Below are positions 1 to 11,620 of a stretch of 64,000 nt of DNA, piece after piece; positions within the stretch are counted from its first letter, which is position 1, and every line of letters starts with the position of its first letter. The stretch comes from Isoetes taiwanensis (Eukaryota; Streptophyta; Lycopodiopsida; Isoetales; Isoetaceae). A model generated the notes under the pieces. That model ran no database searches, was not told where the DNA came from, and saw only the letters and a list, made by a program, of their open reading frames with translations. Where the stretch lies: positions 21,343,513 through 21,407,512 of the forward strand of contig JAJEKV010000014.1 of NCBI GenBank assembly GCA_021234155.1, given 5' to 3'. A program made the translations under genes and the position numbers.

Positions 1-2589
1 AAGGCTTGGTTTCATGAATTGGGCGACCCTGTCCGCCCGGCTTGTTGCCTTCATTAAGCCTATGGCCGTTTCGACTTAAGAATTGGCTTCGAGTATCGTA
101 AAGTTGGCTTCTAAACTTTTGTAATGTTGCTAAGGCATTGTCTGCCAAAAAACCTCAGGTCTCCACTGCAAAACCAACGAAATCAAACTGGACGATCCCC
201 ATCTCATCCACATGGCCATACCGACACCTGCACAGAACCAAATTAGAATGGAGCTCCCTGACTCCAGGTTTCCTCCAGAAACCTTCTCCTAACGTAGGTT
301 CCCCTATACTTTACCACAAATAAGCCTATGCAGATGTTGGATCGAGCGGAATTTTCTGCTAGTGGTTTGCCTTCCAGCCATGCATTACCTAGTACTTTAC
401 CTGCCACAACATGTGCATGGCTTATGGGATAACGTTGGGGTGCAATTAAATTAATTCCCTTAGCCAAGGAAAAACCCAAAAAATATCCAAGGGCTAAGAT
501 TAAGTCGGTGGAGATGGATCGAAGGCCACGGTTGAGAAAGAGATGGAGGGAAAAAATTAGGGCGGAAGAAAGGAGGTGGCCAGTTCGCACAGATCGCTTA
601 ACCTTGCAGATGCAGATGCCACTGGTTGAGAGCTCTGAAGATGATTTTCCGAAGATGAAGATGATTTTCCGAAGATGAAGATGATTTGAGGCGAGCATTT
701 GCGGTCCTTCTTTCTGGTTTATTTTCTTTTCCCAGTTATTGAACGGAATTTCTCCACTTTATTTTCTTCAACGGCGATTCTGACTTGCTAAGGTTCAGCG
801 GATTTCGGGCTTCATTTCTTCTGTAGGTCCGCCGAATGGAGATGGCAACGGCTTGAAGGCATACAAAGATTCTGTTCAGGTTTTTAAGTGACATTATAAG
901 GTAACAAAACACAAGGATTTTGCATAGTAGATTCAAAGCAGTAGATTATGTTCAACGCATTCTTTCTCATAATAAGGCATGCTTTGCTTGAATCATTGTT
1001 CTAAATGTCAAATGTGCTATAATCTTACGTAAGGATGCAACGAAAGCATATAAAGATCGAGATGCATGATTCTTCTGATTTTTGAAAAGGTTATATTTTC
1101 TATTGTTTGATTCTTTTTTCCATATGAGACTTCATGGTAATTAGTGTTCATGACACAGAACCATTTTCCAACGCTTTACAGTCTTTAGTTGTGGCGGTCG
1201 TAGGGAGATAATGCAAATAGCCCTGTTCTAAGCCCATTTAGATTCACAATACCAAAGCACAATCTATACATTCGACTCTCGTGTATCCACATCAGCAAAG
1301 ACTGGTAAGACCCTTGCTTGTTCTATACATTGTACACGAAATTTTTATTCCAAATTTACATGAATATTTCACTTGTAACTTAGCCTTCTACTTTCTCGCT
1401 TTTCGGATGTCTTGGATGAGCGAAATTACGGTTGGCCGAGGTCAGTTTTTAAGTTTGGAGTGCTATCTAACTTCTTATTGTCCACATAGTAACGAAGAAA
1501 AAGGATTTTTCCTTCTTCGCTCCAAGGGATTGTAGCCAAGGTTATCCCGGCCAAAAGAGCGAAATGAGCTCCCTTTTCTCGGTAACTATTAATTTACATC
1601 CTTTAGAAAAGAGAACGCCCAATCCTACTTAATAACATTATAGAAGCGATTCTTACTTAAATGCACTAGAATGCAAGAATATATGGATCTAGAATGCAGA
1701 ATATATGGGTCTATCGTGATTAGAAACCCGACAATTGTTATAGCCGTGTGGTCCGCAAGAACCGTGGGCATTGTATGGCTAATTTAATTCAGGTTGCTTT
1801 ATTTATTGAATTAACAAAGTCAATATTGTGGCGTGGAAATGGAATCTTTGGAACTTATATATGGCTTATCATGGAAATGGAAGTTGCCACGAGAAAGGAT
1901 ATTGGGACATTCAAATCATGATTCCTAGTATAATGGGATTATTAAAAGGGATTTTTGAGCCTTCCGGATCCTTCCCGCCCAGAAAGCTCATGGCCGGAAC
2001 TTGTAGCTATTCATCCGGTCTTATCTATGCGTCTATTCCGGTGCGTGTAAAGCTCAGATATGGCGTGTTTGGCCAAATTCCTTTTCTTTATTGCCTGTGT
2101 TGAAGCTCTGGCTATGGCGTCTCATAGTGAGAGCAGCTACAAGTGTTGCTGCACCTCCAAAGGTATGTTCAACCAAGATGGCATTTTGCATTTGTCAGTG
2201 TTGTTGTAATGTAAGTGGAACTTTTCTTTCTGATTTAATGACTGCTAAACTTCATGGATAAGCAGCTTCGATTAACAGTGCATCTGTTGTATAAGCTTAA
2301 CTGCAGCATCCGAAAATTGACTCAGTTAAATGTCCAGGTCAAACACATCAAGCTTCTATTCTAGATGCCCAGAATTATTCCATTTATAGGGAAGCATAAA
2401 TCCTGTTCTTCATGATATCCTAGAATAACTGGGGTTCAAATCCATGTTCTTGAGTTCTTGGAATTATTGGGGTTCAAATCCCCTTTCTCGGTTCTGCACT
2501 GATATGAAGAAAAGGCTTGACAATCAGACAGAACCATTGATATTGGCAAGGGTTATTTTAAAAATGAAATCATTGCCATTGATGTGGAC
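1..2589. other. No recognisable gene; A/T-rich with minor repeats
   Basis: No reading frame here resembles a family I know. A 24-bp unit containing GATGATTTTCCGAAGAT is repeated in tandem at about 637-686, and a unit of about 22 bp containing AGAATATATGG is repeated at about 1668-1714. Two tRNA B-box-like strings (GGTTCAAATCC) lie near 2431 and 2470, but no A box is visible. The longest frame (243-698, minus, 151 codons) has no recognisable motif and is probably fortuitous. Confidence 0.5.
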
Positions 2590-3056
2590 GTTTCATTTGC
2601 GACGTGCAAGCAACGAGATAACAACGTTGGAACGACGTATGAAGGACGTTATACCGACGCCTTGTACGTTGCAGACACGTTGCCAAATACGTCGTAAACA
2701 ACGTCTACGCTGCGACGTGTAAGCAACGAGATAAGAACGTGTGGAGGACGTTACACCGACGTCCTGGACGTTGCAAACATGTTGCATGCACGTCGAAAAC
2801 AACGTTTCATGGGTGACGTAAAGATAACGAGATTAGAACGTCGTAGCGACGTATTAACAACGTTACAGCGACGTCGAGGACTTCGCAAAACCACGTTTCA
2901 CCTGCGACGTGACGTCGCCCTGCGACGAATCCTAGGCGACGTCATTTGCAATGTCCGTGCAACATTTGCAAGACGTCTTCATGTGACGTCTGACGTCTCT
3001 AATACGTCGATGTGACGTCACTAACGACGTCACTAATAGCCCGTTCTGTAGTAGTG
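2590..3056. mobile_element. CACTA (En/Spm) transposon terminus with subterminal repeats
   Basis: The tract is packed with the short motifs ACGTC, GACGT and AACGTT in both orientations. It ends at about 3056 with GTAGTAGTG. On the other strand it therefore starts CACTACTACAGAACGGGC and continues into TTAGTGACGTC. CACTA as terminal bases followed by a dense array of short subterminal motifs is the hallmark of plant CACTA elements, whose TNPA-like protein binds such motifs. No partner terminus was seen to the left, so this is one end of an element whose other end is lost or unrecognised. It directly abuts the LINE sequence. Frames through it are artefacts of the repeats. Confidence 0.6.
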
Positions 3057-6000
3057 GGGAGAAATGGTAGATGGCAGATTCTTTTATGTACTTTATTTAA
3101 AATTAGAGTAGCCTTAGTTAACATCTATGCATATAATGATCCAGGGGATAGAGTGGAAATCTGGAACAGGATTAAGAATAGCTTAGACAATTTGGAGTTT
3201 GATGAATGTATTTTAGGTGGTGATATTAATATGGTTACTAATAGTTTTATGAAAAATAAGAATTACAGGCCTTTAGGTAAGAAGGAAAAAGAGGCTTGGT
3301 CAAACCTGATTGAGGGAAATAATCTCACTCTTGCTAGAACCAAGGCAGATTCCTACAGCTGGACGGATAAAAGGGTGGATCCAACTCTATGTTTACATGA
3401 CAGATTTTATCTTTCAGAGAACTTATGGAATCACAGTAATAGGGTGAACAATCTAGAGGGCTATACCCTGTCTGACCACTTTCCCCAGCAGCTCAGGATC
3501 ACAGCTAAGGACTCCATTAAAAGAAGGAAGACATATTTTAAACTCAACACTAGTCTTTTGGATCACGAGGAGTTCAGTACCAGATTTCAGCAGATCCTGG
3601 CTAAGTATCCTAGACCCTTGGGGAGTACTGGCTGGATGTACTGGTGGGTTAAGGTGGCTAAGGCTACTAAAAATTGGCTTAAGGTCTGGGGTAAGGCGGT
3701 GCACTTAGAGAAAACCCTCCATCTTCAGAACCTGAGAGAGAGTCTTATAAATCCCTCGGAAAACGACAAGGAAGAAATTCGTGCAGAAATAGAGAAGGAA
3801 GAGATTAGGATTGCAGAGGGTTGGAGACTTAAGGCAAAGGTTAGGGAAATTAAGGAAGATGAAAGAGGTAGCTCCAAATTTTTCTTTGCCAAAGCCAAGG
3901 GCAGAGTGAAAAGAAACCACATTTTTGAAATTAGGGCTGGTGAGGAGGACATCACTGATGAGAATCAGATTAAAAGTGCAGCCAAGGATCATTTCAAAAG
4001 TATCATGGGAACTAACAAAGATTGTCAGCCTGAGGTTATGGAGGGATTCATTAATTTGCAAAGGAAGGTAACCCAGGAGGAGAATCTGAGTATCGAGAAA
4101 CCTTTCTCCAGCGAAGAACTCTACTCTTTTGCAAAGGAAATGGAAAAAGGCAAAAGCCCGGGGCCTGATGGGCTTCCTGTGGAATTTTTTATCAAGGTTT
4201 GGCCTTTGATTGGGGAGGACATTACGTGCATGGCCAATGAATTCAGGGTTTCTAAATGCCTGGATGCAAGAATAAACACCAGTCTTATCACCCTCATTCC
4301 TAAAATAGATGTACCTGCCACCTTTTCGGACTACAGGCCTATCTCTTTGACAAATGTGATTTACAAGCTGATATCAGGTACAATAGCCAGGAGACTGAAG
4401 ATAATCCTGGAAAGAATAATTAGTACCTCCCAAGCAGCATACCTGAAGGACAGATTTATTTTGGATAATGTAGTCACAGCTATATTGGGTCTTCATTGGG
4501 CCAAAGAATCTAACCAGGATGTTGCCCTCATCAAATTGGATATTACCAAGGCATTCGACTCGGTAAGCTGGAAGTTTCTTTTTAAATGTTGCTATGCCTT
4601 AGGCTTCTCAAATGAGGTAATCCTCCTCTTCAAAGCTATTCTGTCTAATTCCAGGTCCTCGGTCTTGATTAATGGGGAGTGTGGCCCATTCTTTCCCCTT
4701 GAAAGAGGGGTAAAGCAAGGGTGCCCTCTGGCCCCCTTTCTTTTTCTTATTATCATGGAAAGCCTCCATAGTAAGTTGGAGGAAGCCAAGACAACTAACC
4801 TGATTCAAGGGCTAACCATGCCAGGCAGTGGGCAATTGGATCAGATTTTGAATGGGCATTTTGCAGACGACACGTTCTTGCTGGTATCTATGGACAATAG
4901 ATCTCTAATCAACACTCAAGCAATTCTGGAGGAGTTTGGGGAAGCCTCAGGCTGCAAGATAAATCCTATGAAGTCGAAAATTGTAGCCAAGGATCAGGTA
5001 AAAGGGGAGCAAACGGCTGCTCTTATGGGTTGTAAGTATATTCTACCTACCAATTCATCTAAAATCTTGGGTATTCCTATGGTCATGAAAGGTAGTCCCT
5101 CAGATATCTGGAATGATATAGTTGAGAAGTTTCAGAGGAAAGTGGATAGTCTTAATTCTAAGTATATCTCCAAGCAGGGCAAAGCTATTATAGCTAATTT
5201 CGTGATCTCCTCATCTCATGTTTACCAGTCCTCTGTTATCTTAGCACCTAAAAAAGTCTCTTCCAAGCTTCAGAGTATTATAGGCAGATTTATCTCCTCT
5301 GGCCAAAACAAGAGATGCTGGACCCCTGTTGCCATGAAGGAATGCTGCAACACCAAGAAAAATGGGGGGCTAGGTGTGATCAATATAGAAAAGCAAGGCA
5401 TAGCACTTGCAGCTAAATATTTTTACAAGGCAGCCTACAACCAAATTAACCACCCAGTTTCTACTTTAATCATGCATTATTTGGGTAAATGCACCTCTTA
5501 TGGGTGGAGGAACCTCAGAATTAATCTACCCCATTCTATCTATTTCCCCTTTTCGGTTCCCAATTCCACCCCCGGCCTGCTTAAGAAATGGATCAAGGCC
5601 TGGAATCAGGTAAAAGGGATGTATATGTGGAAAGAAGGGCTGTCTATGAATCAATCTATTTTTTGGAATCCTGCTCTTCTAACTAACAATTCTTCTTTAC
5701 GTCTTGCTTGCCATTTCCCTGAACAGGCCAGGACTTGGATTTCCAAAGGCATATGTATGATCAGAGACATGTTCAATGATCAAGGAATTATCCCCTACAG
5801 GGACTCGGTGCTCTCAGGAGAAGAAGACTCTGAAACGCTGTACAACAATATCTGCTCTGTGCTTACTCAGGGTATTTGGACAGATGAGGCTAATAACTGG
5901 CACCACAAGGGGAAGGCTGATTTCAAAGTTAAAAATGCATACACATTTCTGATGAAGGATCAGTCCATGACCATGCACAACAAATGGCAAATTGGGAAGG

Positions 6001-6431
6001 AAAGGTGCTCTAAGAATCTTAATTTTATGTGGTCCAGCCCTATCCCTCCCAAGATTAAGTCCTTCATGTGGCAGTTGTGGCACAAGGCTCTAGCTACGAA
6101 TAGCAAAAGATACAAGATACAGATGACAGACTCGGATGTTTGTCCTATATGTTTGTCTCACAAGGAAGATGAGGACCATCTATTTAGGACTTGTCTGTGG
6201 TCAGAATGGGTTCTGGAGCTTGCTTCGAATATTATTGGCACTGACCTCATTTCCCTAAGTTCTACAGATTTCTTTATGCCCGATCAACCTACGGACTGGA
6301 GGGTTTATATCATCCTGTGGAGAATATGGAAAGGAAGGAATGAATTCATCTTCAATGATGACATCATTCACCCGGAAGCTGTTATAAAACAGATTGAATA
6401 CGACATTAGATGCATAATTGCTGCAGGTTAA
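3012..6431 (+). CDS. LINE (L1-type) ORF2: endonuclease remnant, reverse transcriptase, zf-RVT
   Basis: This is a 1139-codon open frame encoding a non-LTR retrotransposon polyprotein that nicks target DNA and primes reverse transcription. The endonuclease is N-terminally truncated but keeps GGDINM near residue 66 and LSDHFP near 154. The reverse transcriptase shows KSPGPDGLP near 381, DYRPISLTNVIYK, DITKAFDSVSW near 512, GVKQGCPLAP and the catalytic GHFADD near 616. A C-terminal zf-RVT domain has CPICLSHKEDEDH near 1043. The first roughly 15 residues come from the adjoining CACTA repeat, so the true LINE part starts about 3057. No internal stop is present over about 1120 codons, so the copy looks comparatively young. 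A plant L1-clade element is the most likely class. Confidence 0.93.
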   Translation: MTSLTTSLIARSVVVGRNGRWQILLCTLFKIRVALVNIYAYNDPGDRVEIWNRIKNSLDNLEFDECILGGDINMVTNSFMKNKNYRPLGKKEKEAWSNLIEGNNLTLARTKADSYSWTDKRVDPTLCLHDRFYLSENLWNHSNRVNNLEGYTLSDHFPQQLRITAKDSIKRRKTYFKLNTSLLDHEEFSTRFQQILAKYPRPLGSTGWMYWWVKVAKATKNWLKVWGKAVHLEKTLHLQNLRESLINPSENDKEEIRAEIEKEEIRIAEGWRLKAKVREIKEDERGSSKFFFAKAKGRVKRNHIFEIRAGEEDITDENQIKSAAKDHFKSIMGTNKDCQPEVMEGFINLQRKVTQEENLSIEKPFSSEELYSFAKEMEKGKSPGPDGLPVEFFIKVWPLIGEDITCMANEFRVSKCLDARINTSLITLIPKIDVPATFSDYRPISLTNVIYKLISGTIARRLKIILERIISTSQAAYLKDRFILDNVVTAILGLHWAKESNQDVALIKLDITKAFDSVSWKFLFKCCYALGFSNEVILLFKAILSNSRSSVLINGECGPFFPLERGVKQGCPLAPFLFLIIMESLHSKLEEAKTTNLIQGLTMPGSGQLDQILNGHFADDTFLLVSMDNRSLINTQAILEEFGEASGCKINPMKSKIVAKDQVKGEQTAALMGCKYILPTNSSKILGIPMVMKGSPSDIWNDIVEKFQRKVDSLNSKYISKQGKAIIANFVISSSHVYQSSVILAPKKVSSKLQSIIGRFISSGQNKRCWTPVAMKECCNTKKNGGLGVINIEKQGIALAAKYFYKAAYNQINHPVSTLIMHYLGKCTSYGWRNLRINLPHSIYFPFSVPNSTPGLLKKWIKAWNQVKGMYMWKEGLSMNQSIFWNPALLTNNSSLRLACHFPEQARTWISKGICMIRDMFNDQGIIPYRDSVLSGEEDSETLYNNICSVLTQGIWTDEANNWHHKGKADFKVKNAYTFLMKDQSMTMHNKWQIGKERCSKNLNFMWSSPIPPKIKSFMWQLWHKALATNSKRYKIQMTDSDVCPICLSHKEDEDHLFRTCLWSEWVLELASNIIGTDLISLSSTDFFMPDQPTDWRVYIILWRIWKGRNEFIFNDDIIHPEAVIKQIEYDIRCIIAAG

Positions 6432-6955
6432 CTCTTCATATAATGATCCTTATTAAGTTTTGGTGTTCTGCAGGGATCATATTCATGTTGCTGCGCAAGC
6501 TCAAATGGAAAAGAATGGACGAGCAAGCGAACAATGAATGGGTAAAAGTTTTCGGGCCCCCGAACCCAAGAGAATATGATATGCCTTGCTTCTGTGGTTG
6601 TTGCTGCAATCAAAACTATGATGCTCGCAGAGGCATGATCTGTGAGGCCAAAGATAGCAAGGGGCGTTTTAACATGACGATGGCGGAATCCTGCATCTGC
6701 ATCTTCTGTACTTTCTCAACGATGGTTAGGGGCAGAGGCCGTAAAACAGGGAATTTGAACCTTAAATCTCACTTCTAGTTTCATATTATCTCACCTCTGG
6801 ACAGTTTCCTATAAGGTGTTGTGAACTCATGTTTTGGTCCCGGGCTCTTTTCTCTGATTTTCTTAAGCCAAAAACTATATGGGTTATACTTCCCTGTAAA
6901 AAGTAGTTTTGTAATTATACTTCTATAAATATACTTATAAGCCTTCAATTAAAAA
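3057..6955 (+). mobile_element. 5'-truncated LINE, L1 clade, with A-rich tail
   Basis: The element contains the ORF2 above, then a 3' region of about 520 bp, and ends in an A-rich tail at about 6950. After the ORF2 stop, a second frame (about 6600-6690) reads GMICEAKDSKGRF, which resembles the GWG-x-I-x-RDSKGR region of plant LINE RNase H domains and may be a frame-shifted RNase H remnant. The 5' end (ORF1 and the start of the endonuclease) is absent. No target-site duplication could be identified, because the left junction coincides with the CACTA terminus. Confidence 0.8.
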
Positions 6956-8640
6956 AAAACAAAAACATTTTACTTACTCCGTAATAAAACTGTCACAATG
7001 TGTATAAGGACAAATAACAAAATCTTCAAGCTCATTCATCTTCCTAATATAAAAAAAGAAAAATCATCATTGAGTGAATAGAAACATTAATGATACTCAC
7101 TTCTTTTCCAAAGCCCATATATCAGGAAATGAATGTCGGAACTGAGGAAAAAGCCAGACAGTCAGTAATGACGACAACAATGAAATGAAACATGCATAAC
7201 TATTTTAGCACAAGCACTTCGATATGGTCGGAACTGGATCAACACAACTGTTTCAAGCTGCATTATATGGAGTTTCTTCTGATCCAAACAGATCTGATCC
7301 AACCCGCAACAGGGTTGACCGAGAGTTTACTGGCAGCAGCCAGTTTGGAGCAGTCACCAGCATATCCCAAGCATATGCCGGTATATACTTGGATATGCCT
7401 CTAAACCCACATGAACGAGGGTTTGCCCCCCTAGGGGCAACCCAAAAATCATTAAAGGTGCCACCATAATCAATTTTGATCTCAACTTTCACATATAGTT
7501 TACTTGTATGATTCTCTATAGGACAAAATTAATTGATTAAGTTAGCTTGCATGATTCAAGGGTAAGGTTGAAGCACAAAAAATTGAGAATTTATAGGGTA
7601 TTTATGACCAATTGAACCTATATGGACTTTCACTTACACCTTTCAAGAATCATGTGATCGAAGCTAAAAAGCCGTAGTATCATTCTATGGGAAAAAATGG
7701 ATAAGGCTAGTGAGAGATATATGCTCTATACAATTGGTCTTGTGGACTATAAATGGTGATATGTGCTTATATAAATTAGAACCTTAAAAATAACATGTTA
7801 CTTTAACATGCAACTAGAGATTTCTATTGCCAAGGAAGGTTTGCATCCGTAAAAAATATAGTATACATGAAAGATAACTTACATGTAATATTATTGTACT
7901 TGGATGACAATGCTTTATAGCAGTAACACAGATATGAAGTTTATGCTAGTAAGAAATAAGCAGATTTCATGGTATTTTTTTCAATAAGACCATACAACCT
8001 ATATAAGAATAGAATAGAATAGAATATGATTTTATCGTCCACGGAGACCAAGAGATCTCTATATATATTATTTCTCACATTTTGAACTATTTTAAAGGCA
8101 TATTTGGGGAAAAGTATTGTCTCTTTCTATGAACCAAAGAAGCATATATGAAATGTTATGTGGTCTATCTATATATTGTCATGGCTAAACTTCATAACAT
8201 CCACTTGAATTCATCAATACACATCACTAACTTAATTGTGGTGGAGTTTTGGAGCTATAATTATGGAGTTGACCCAACTTTTTATGCTCTAATGTGTTAA
8301 TCCGGCTGTTGTACATCATGTTTAAATTCCAAAAATTGGATGGTTACATCCTAGTTACACTATATGTAAGTTGATAAGACTTATGTTCTATGTAGATATA
8401 AATAGAACGCATCATTTGTTACCCACATGGCATTATGGATGGTTGTTATTGGAGCATTTTAACATATACTTTTGTCCAGATTTCTGTATAGTAGATTCGT
8501 TTAGTAGATATTGAGGTTAACATGACTTATAAACACTCCAAAAAATCATGAAACTATAGCTTGTATAGTTAGCAACTCATGGCCACAAGAATTAGATCAA
8601 AACTTGTTATAATGAGATAGTAACAATTCTTGAACCTCAA
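6956..8640. other. A/T-rich sequence without a recognisable gene
   Basis: This has no convincing coding frame. A short GAATA repeat lies at about 8003-8030. Two overlapping frames at 7192-7469 have no recognisable motif. Confidence 0.5.
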
Positions 8641-8649
8641 GCAGCTTTT

Positions 8650-8904
8650 TTGACCAAAATAGGGTTTGGCGGCTTCCACCGATATCAGATGGTAGCAAGA
8701 AAACATGGGAATATAAAACTCAATGTGTTCTATGATAAACAGGCAAAACCTCCAACTTTAACAAGGTTTAGGTCACTTTATGCTAGAAATATTGAAGAAG
8801 GCAGTTCTGGATTAGTGCAGAAACTGCCAAATTCTCCAATGTTTGAGGAATTACCACAAGGTATAGGTGACCCCATTGATCTTGAAATTCTCAGAGGTCA
8901 TTAA
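8650..8904 (+). CDS. Unrecognised 84-codon frame, possible exon or gene fragment
   Basis: I do not recognise this frame. It follows a T-rich stretch and a potential splice acceptor (AAAATAG, about 8657-8663), so it could be a last exon. The translation has mixed polarity and a Pro/Glu-rich end (LPNSPMFEELPQGIGDP) with no repeat or transposon motif. LINE 3'-end sequence starts shortly downstream. It could be a decayed host gene fragment or chance. Confidence 0.2.
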   Translation: MTKIGFGGFHRYQMVARKHGNIKLNVFYDKQAKPPTLTRFRSLYARNIEEGSSGLVQKLPNSPMFEELPQGIGDPIDLEILRGH

Positions 8905-8959
8905 GAAATAAGTGAAGACTCAAATGATGGTGGTATATTATAAAATTGAAATTTCTTTC

Positions 8960-9250
8960 GTGAGTTATATGGGTTTAAGTGGCAGAGGTTATATGGGCCA
9001 ATTCTGGTCCATGGATCAGGAATGGTCCCAGGGACAGGTCTAGTGTTAAGGCCTACCATTGCTCTTCTCTTGCTCCTGCCAAGCGGCAGTTGATATTTGA
9101 GTCCTATCTGAGTGTGTTGTCTTATGCATGGGTGGTGGTTCTACTCAGTGAATCGTGATTATCCTCTGAGATTTTATTCCCGCCTCTGCATTTGTATCTA
9201 GTTTTTGGCATGGAGTTTCAATAAAGTTTCTTTCTTTAAAAAAAAAAAGA
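8960..9250 (+). mobile_element. LINE 3' end (truncated copy) with poly(A)
   Basis: About 200 bp ending in AATAAAGTTTCTTTCTTT plus poly(A) at about 9237-9249 matches, with substitutions, the reverse complement of the LINE tail at 22619-22830. Shared blocks run from the AAGGCCTACCATTG region through GCAGAGG/CCTCTGC to the terminal AATAAAGTTT. It is therefore a heavily 5'-truncated copy of the same LINE family in opposite orientation. The left boundary is uncertain and no target-site duplication was found. Confidence 0.7.
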
Positions 9251-10077
9251 AAACAACATAGAAATAGAAACTCCAATCATTTACCTGATGCATGTGGTAT
9301 GATTCGAAAGCAAAAGCTAAATCTTGTCTTATTATAGAAACTCTAGCTGCCAGAAAGAAAAAGGTTTCCTTCCCTTGCACTTATTCGTTGCAAAATGTGT
9401 TGCTTGCAAAGCCATGCTCTGGTAATAATGAATCCTCCCACTAGTTCGGCACAACCAAATTCTGTGCAAAAATAGGAAGCTTATGGTATAATCAACAATT
9501 CGGTTCACTGTCACAGCCGACAAAAAGTAGGTTCAGTTGGGCTACCTTGAACTCCCCGAGTTTCCCGCAGCCTTGGGTTCCTAGAACTCCCTATGCACAA
9601 CCGCTAACTAATCCCCAGGATTAGCTTGAAGCTCTGCTTCAATAGTTCTAACACAAGAACTAGTACTGCTACAACAGTATTGCTCAAACCAAGAGCAAAC
9701 ACAAGAACAATGGAGAAATCTCCAACTGGCAAAAAAGCCTTGGAAATTACTCCAGAGAGGTCGAAATGACCTCTAGCTATCTCAGAGAGATAATCCAACA
9801 TAGAACACGACAGAAGAAAAGGCAGGAGAATCGGATCAGAGGGAAGCTGCCATCAGATTTCTTCTCATCTTCGTGTCCTTCTGACCCTGATCTGCTTAAA
9901 TAACTTGCCCAGAGCTAATTTTGACCTATTTAAAGGCTAGAGCCTTTTAGTCCAGCTCGAAATAGCTACTCCCAGGCTCAGATCGATCTGATCTGCCCAG
10001 CCGCAACCTGCGCAATCCGAACCTTTCCTTTTCTCTTTTGAACCAGTTGAACCAGTGGGGTTCCGACACATGGACTT

Positions 10078-10340
10078 CCACTTTCAATGGTTATAGTATT
10101 AAAAGTGATTTCTTTAACATTTAATTACTTGCCACTTTAACATACGAAACATTTGCCATCTAAAAATCCTCATACACTGCCCCTAGGCAGTAACCGACCT
10201 TCGGAACATTCCCGGGCCACCCCAGTGGCACTTCCAAGGCCAACTCCATTCACATGGATGTCCCATAAGTCTACAAGCGCGACTTGCACCTTTGACTGTA
10301 ACAATTTCCTCACCTCCTCATAGGACCTTTTCCTCAAGAT
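10078..10340 (+). repeat. Dispersed repeat copy A (same orientation as 19786-21305)
   Basis: Sequence from TTGCCACTTTAACATACGAA through CACCCCAGTGGCA, a GGATGTCCCATAAG-like string and CTCAAGATCTAG matches in order the segment at about 19800-19919 plus 21192-21305, which is interrupted there by a LINE. The family is unknown. The arrangement fits the edge of an LTR retrotransposon or another dispersed repeat, but no reading frame identifies it. Confidence 0.55.
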
Positions 10341-10539
10341 CTAGAGACGTCAAAGGAGAACAACATTACAACAAAAAAACACAAATGTTCATCACATAGA
10401 ATAAGACATGAGCTCCACATTTGCAACCACAACTTTGCTAGACCTTCTTGCACTTCAAAGTTGCAACAACAACAAGAAGCAAATTTAGATCATCAGTCTT
10501 AGCCCAGAATGCATCAAGCACTACTCGCCAACAGATATT

Positions 10540-11130
10540 GTAGGGTGTTGTTTTTAAGAAGGTGTTGTTTTTTGAGGTGTAGTTTATAACTAGGTGTAGT
10601 TTTTAAGTAGTCGTTTTTTATGGAAGTATAGTTTCTTGAAGTGTGGTTTATAAGGAGGTATAGTTTTTAAGTGGTTGTTTTTTAAGGAAGTATAGTTTTC
10701 TGAAGTGGTATGAGTTTTTTAATCGAGGTGTTGTTTTTTGAGGTGTCGTTTATAAGTGGGTGTAGTTTTTAAATAGCTGTTTTTTAAAGAAGTATGGTTT
10801 TTTGAAGTGTGGTTTATAAGCGGGTGTAGTTTTTAAGTGGTTGTTTTTTAATGAAGTATGGTTTTCTGAAGTGGTGTAGTTTATAACTAGGTGTAGTGTT
10901 TAAGAAGCTATTTTTAAGGAAATATGATTTTTTTGGTGTGGTTTATATAACTAGGTATAGTTTTTACGTAGCTATTTTTTAAAGTAAGTATGGTGTTTTG
11001 AGGTGTGGTTTTTAAGTAGGTGTAGTTTTTAAGTGGCTGTTTTTTTACAGAAGTGTGGTTTTCTGAAGTGGCGTAGTTTTTACCCAGCTATTTCTTAAGG
11101 AAGTATGGTTTTTTTGAGGCTATTTCTTAA
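10540..11130. repeat. Irregular A/T-rich tandem repeat (about 65-105 bp units)
   Basis: The motif GTAGTTTTTAAGT, followed by a T-run, GAAGTATGGTTTT and GAAGTG, recurs about eight times with drifting spacing. It is non-coding. The reverse complement of the tract at 19020-19780 has the same flavour (GTTGTTTT, GTAGTTTTC), and both tracts adjoin copies of the same dispersed repeat. Confidence 0.75.
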
Positions 11131-11232
11131 GCAAAGCACCACCACCTGGAATATTGTTTGTTGCTCAACTTTGGGAATGTATCGTATTGTTTTACATTCG
11201 CGAAAAATAACTTCAATGGTTAGATCCAACCA

Positions 11233-11620
11233 CTACAAGAGAATGAGCATTTTTTGTCAGAAAAATTGTCAGACTGTCTAGAGAGATTTTTGCCTGACGT
11301 ACAGGCTGACGAACGTACTAACGATTACTATTTTGATGCTTTTCCTGACGATACTACATCAGACATATCGTCACATAAATCGTCAGAAGCCTTCGTCAGG
11401 TTAAGCGTCAGAATTTGCGTCATAATATGCGCCAGAATTTGTGTCAGGTTCAGCGTCAGAATTTGCGTCAGAATGTGCGTCAAAATGATCGTCAGAAAAT
11501 GCGTCAGATATAACGTCAGATATATCATCAGATTTTGCGTCAGACTATTCGTCAGATATTGCATCAGACTAATCGTCAGATGGTGCTTTTCTAGGCGCTA
11601 TTACAATTTTAGTTATAACA
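11233..11620 (+). mobile_element. CACTA transposon 5' terminus with CGTCAG subterminal array
   Basis: The sequence starts CACTACAAGAGAATGAGC, a canonical plant CACTA terminus, and continues with TTTTTGTCAGAAAAATTGTCAG. Then come about twenty copies of (C)GTCAGA at roughly 12-20-bp spacing up to about 11580. The array creates a spurious frame rich in Arg, Val and Cys. No opposite terminus or transposase was recognised nearby, so it is a truncated or non-autonomous element. Its subterminal motif (CGTCAG) differs from that of the 2.6-3.06 kb element (ACGTC), so they belong to different subfamilies. Confidence 0.75.

Noticed and set aside
2425-2485. tRNA-like B-box strings GGTTCAAATCC
   Set aside because: No A box, acceptor stem or anticodon arm could be placed around either; GGGG/CCCC pairing at the second is only a 4-bp T-arm look-alike.
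3453-4808. Minus-strand ORFs inside the LINE
   Set aside because: Antisense shadows of ORF2.
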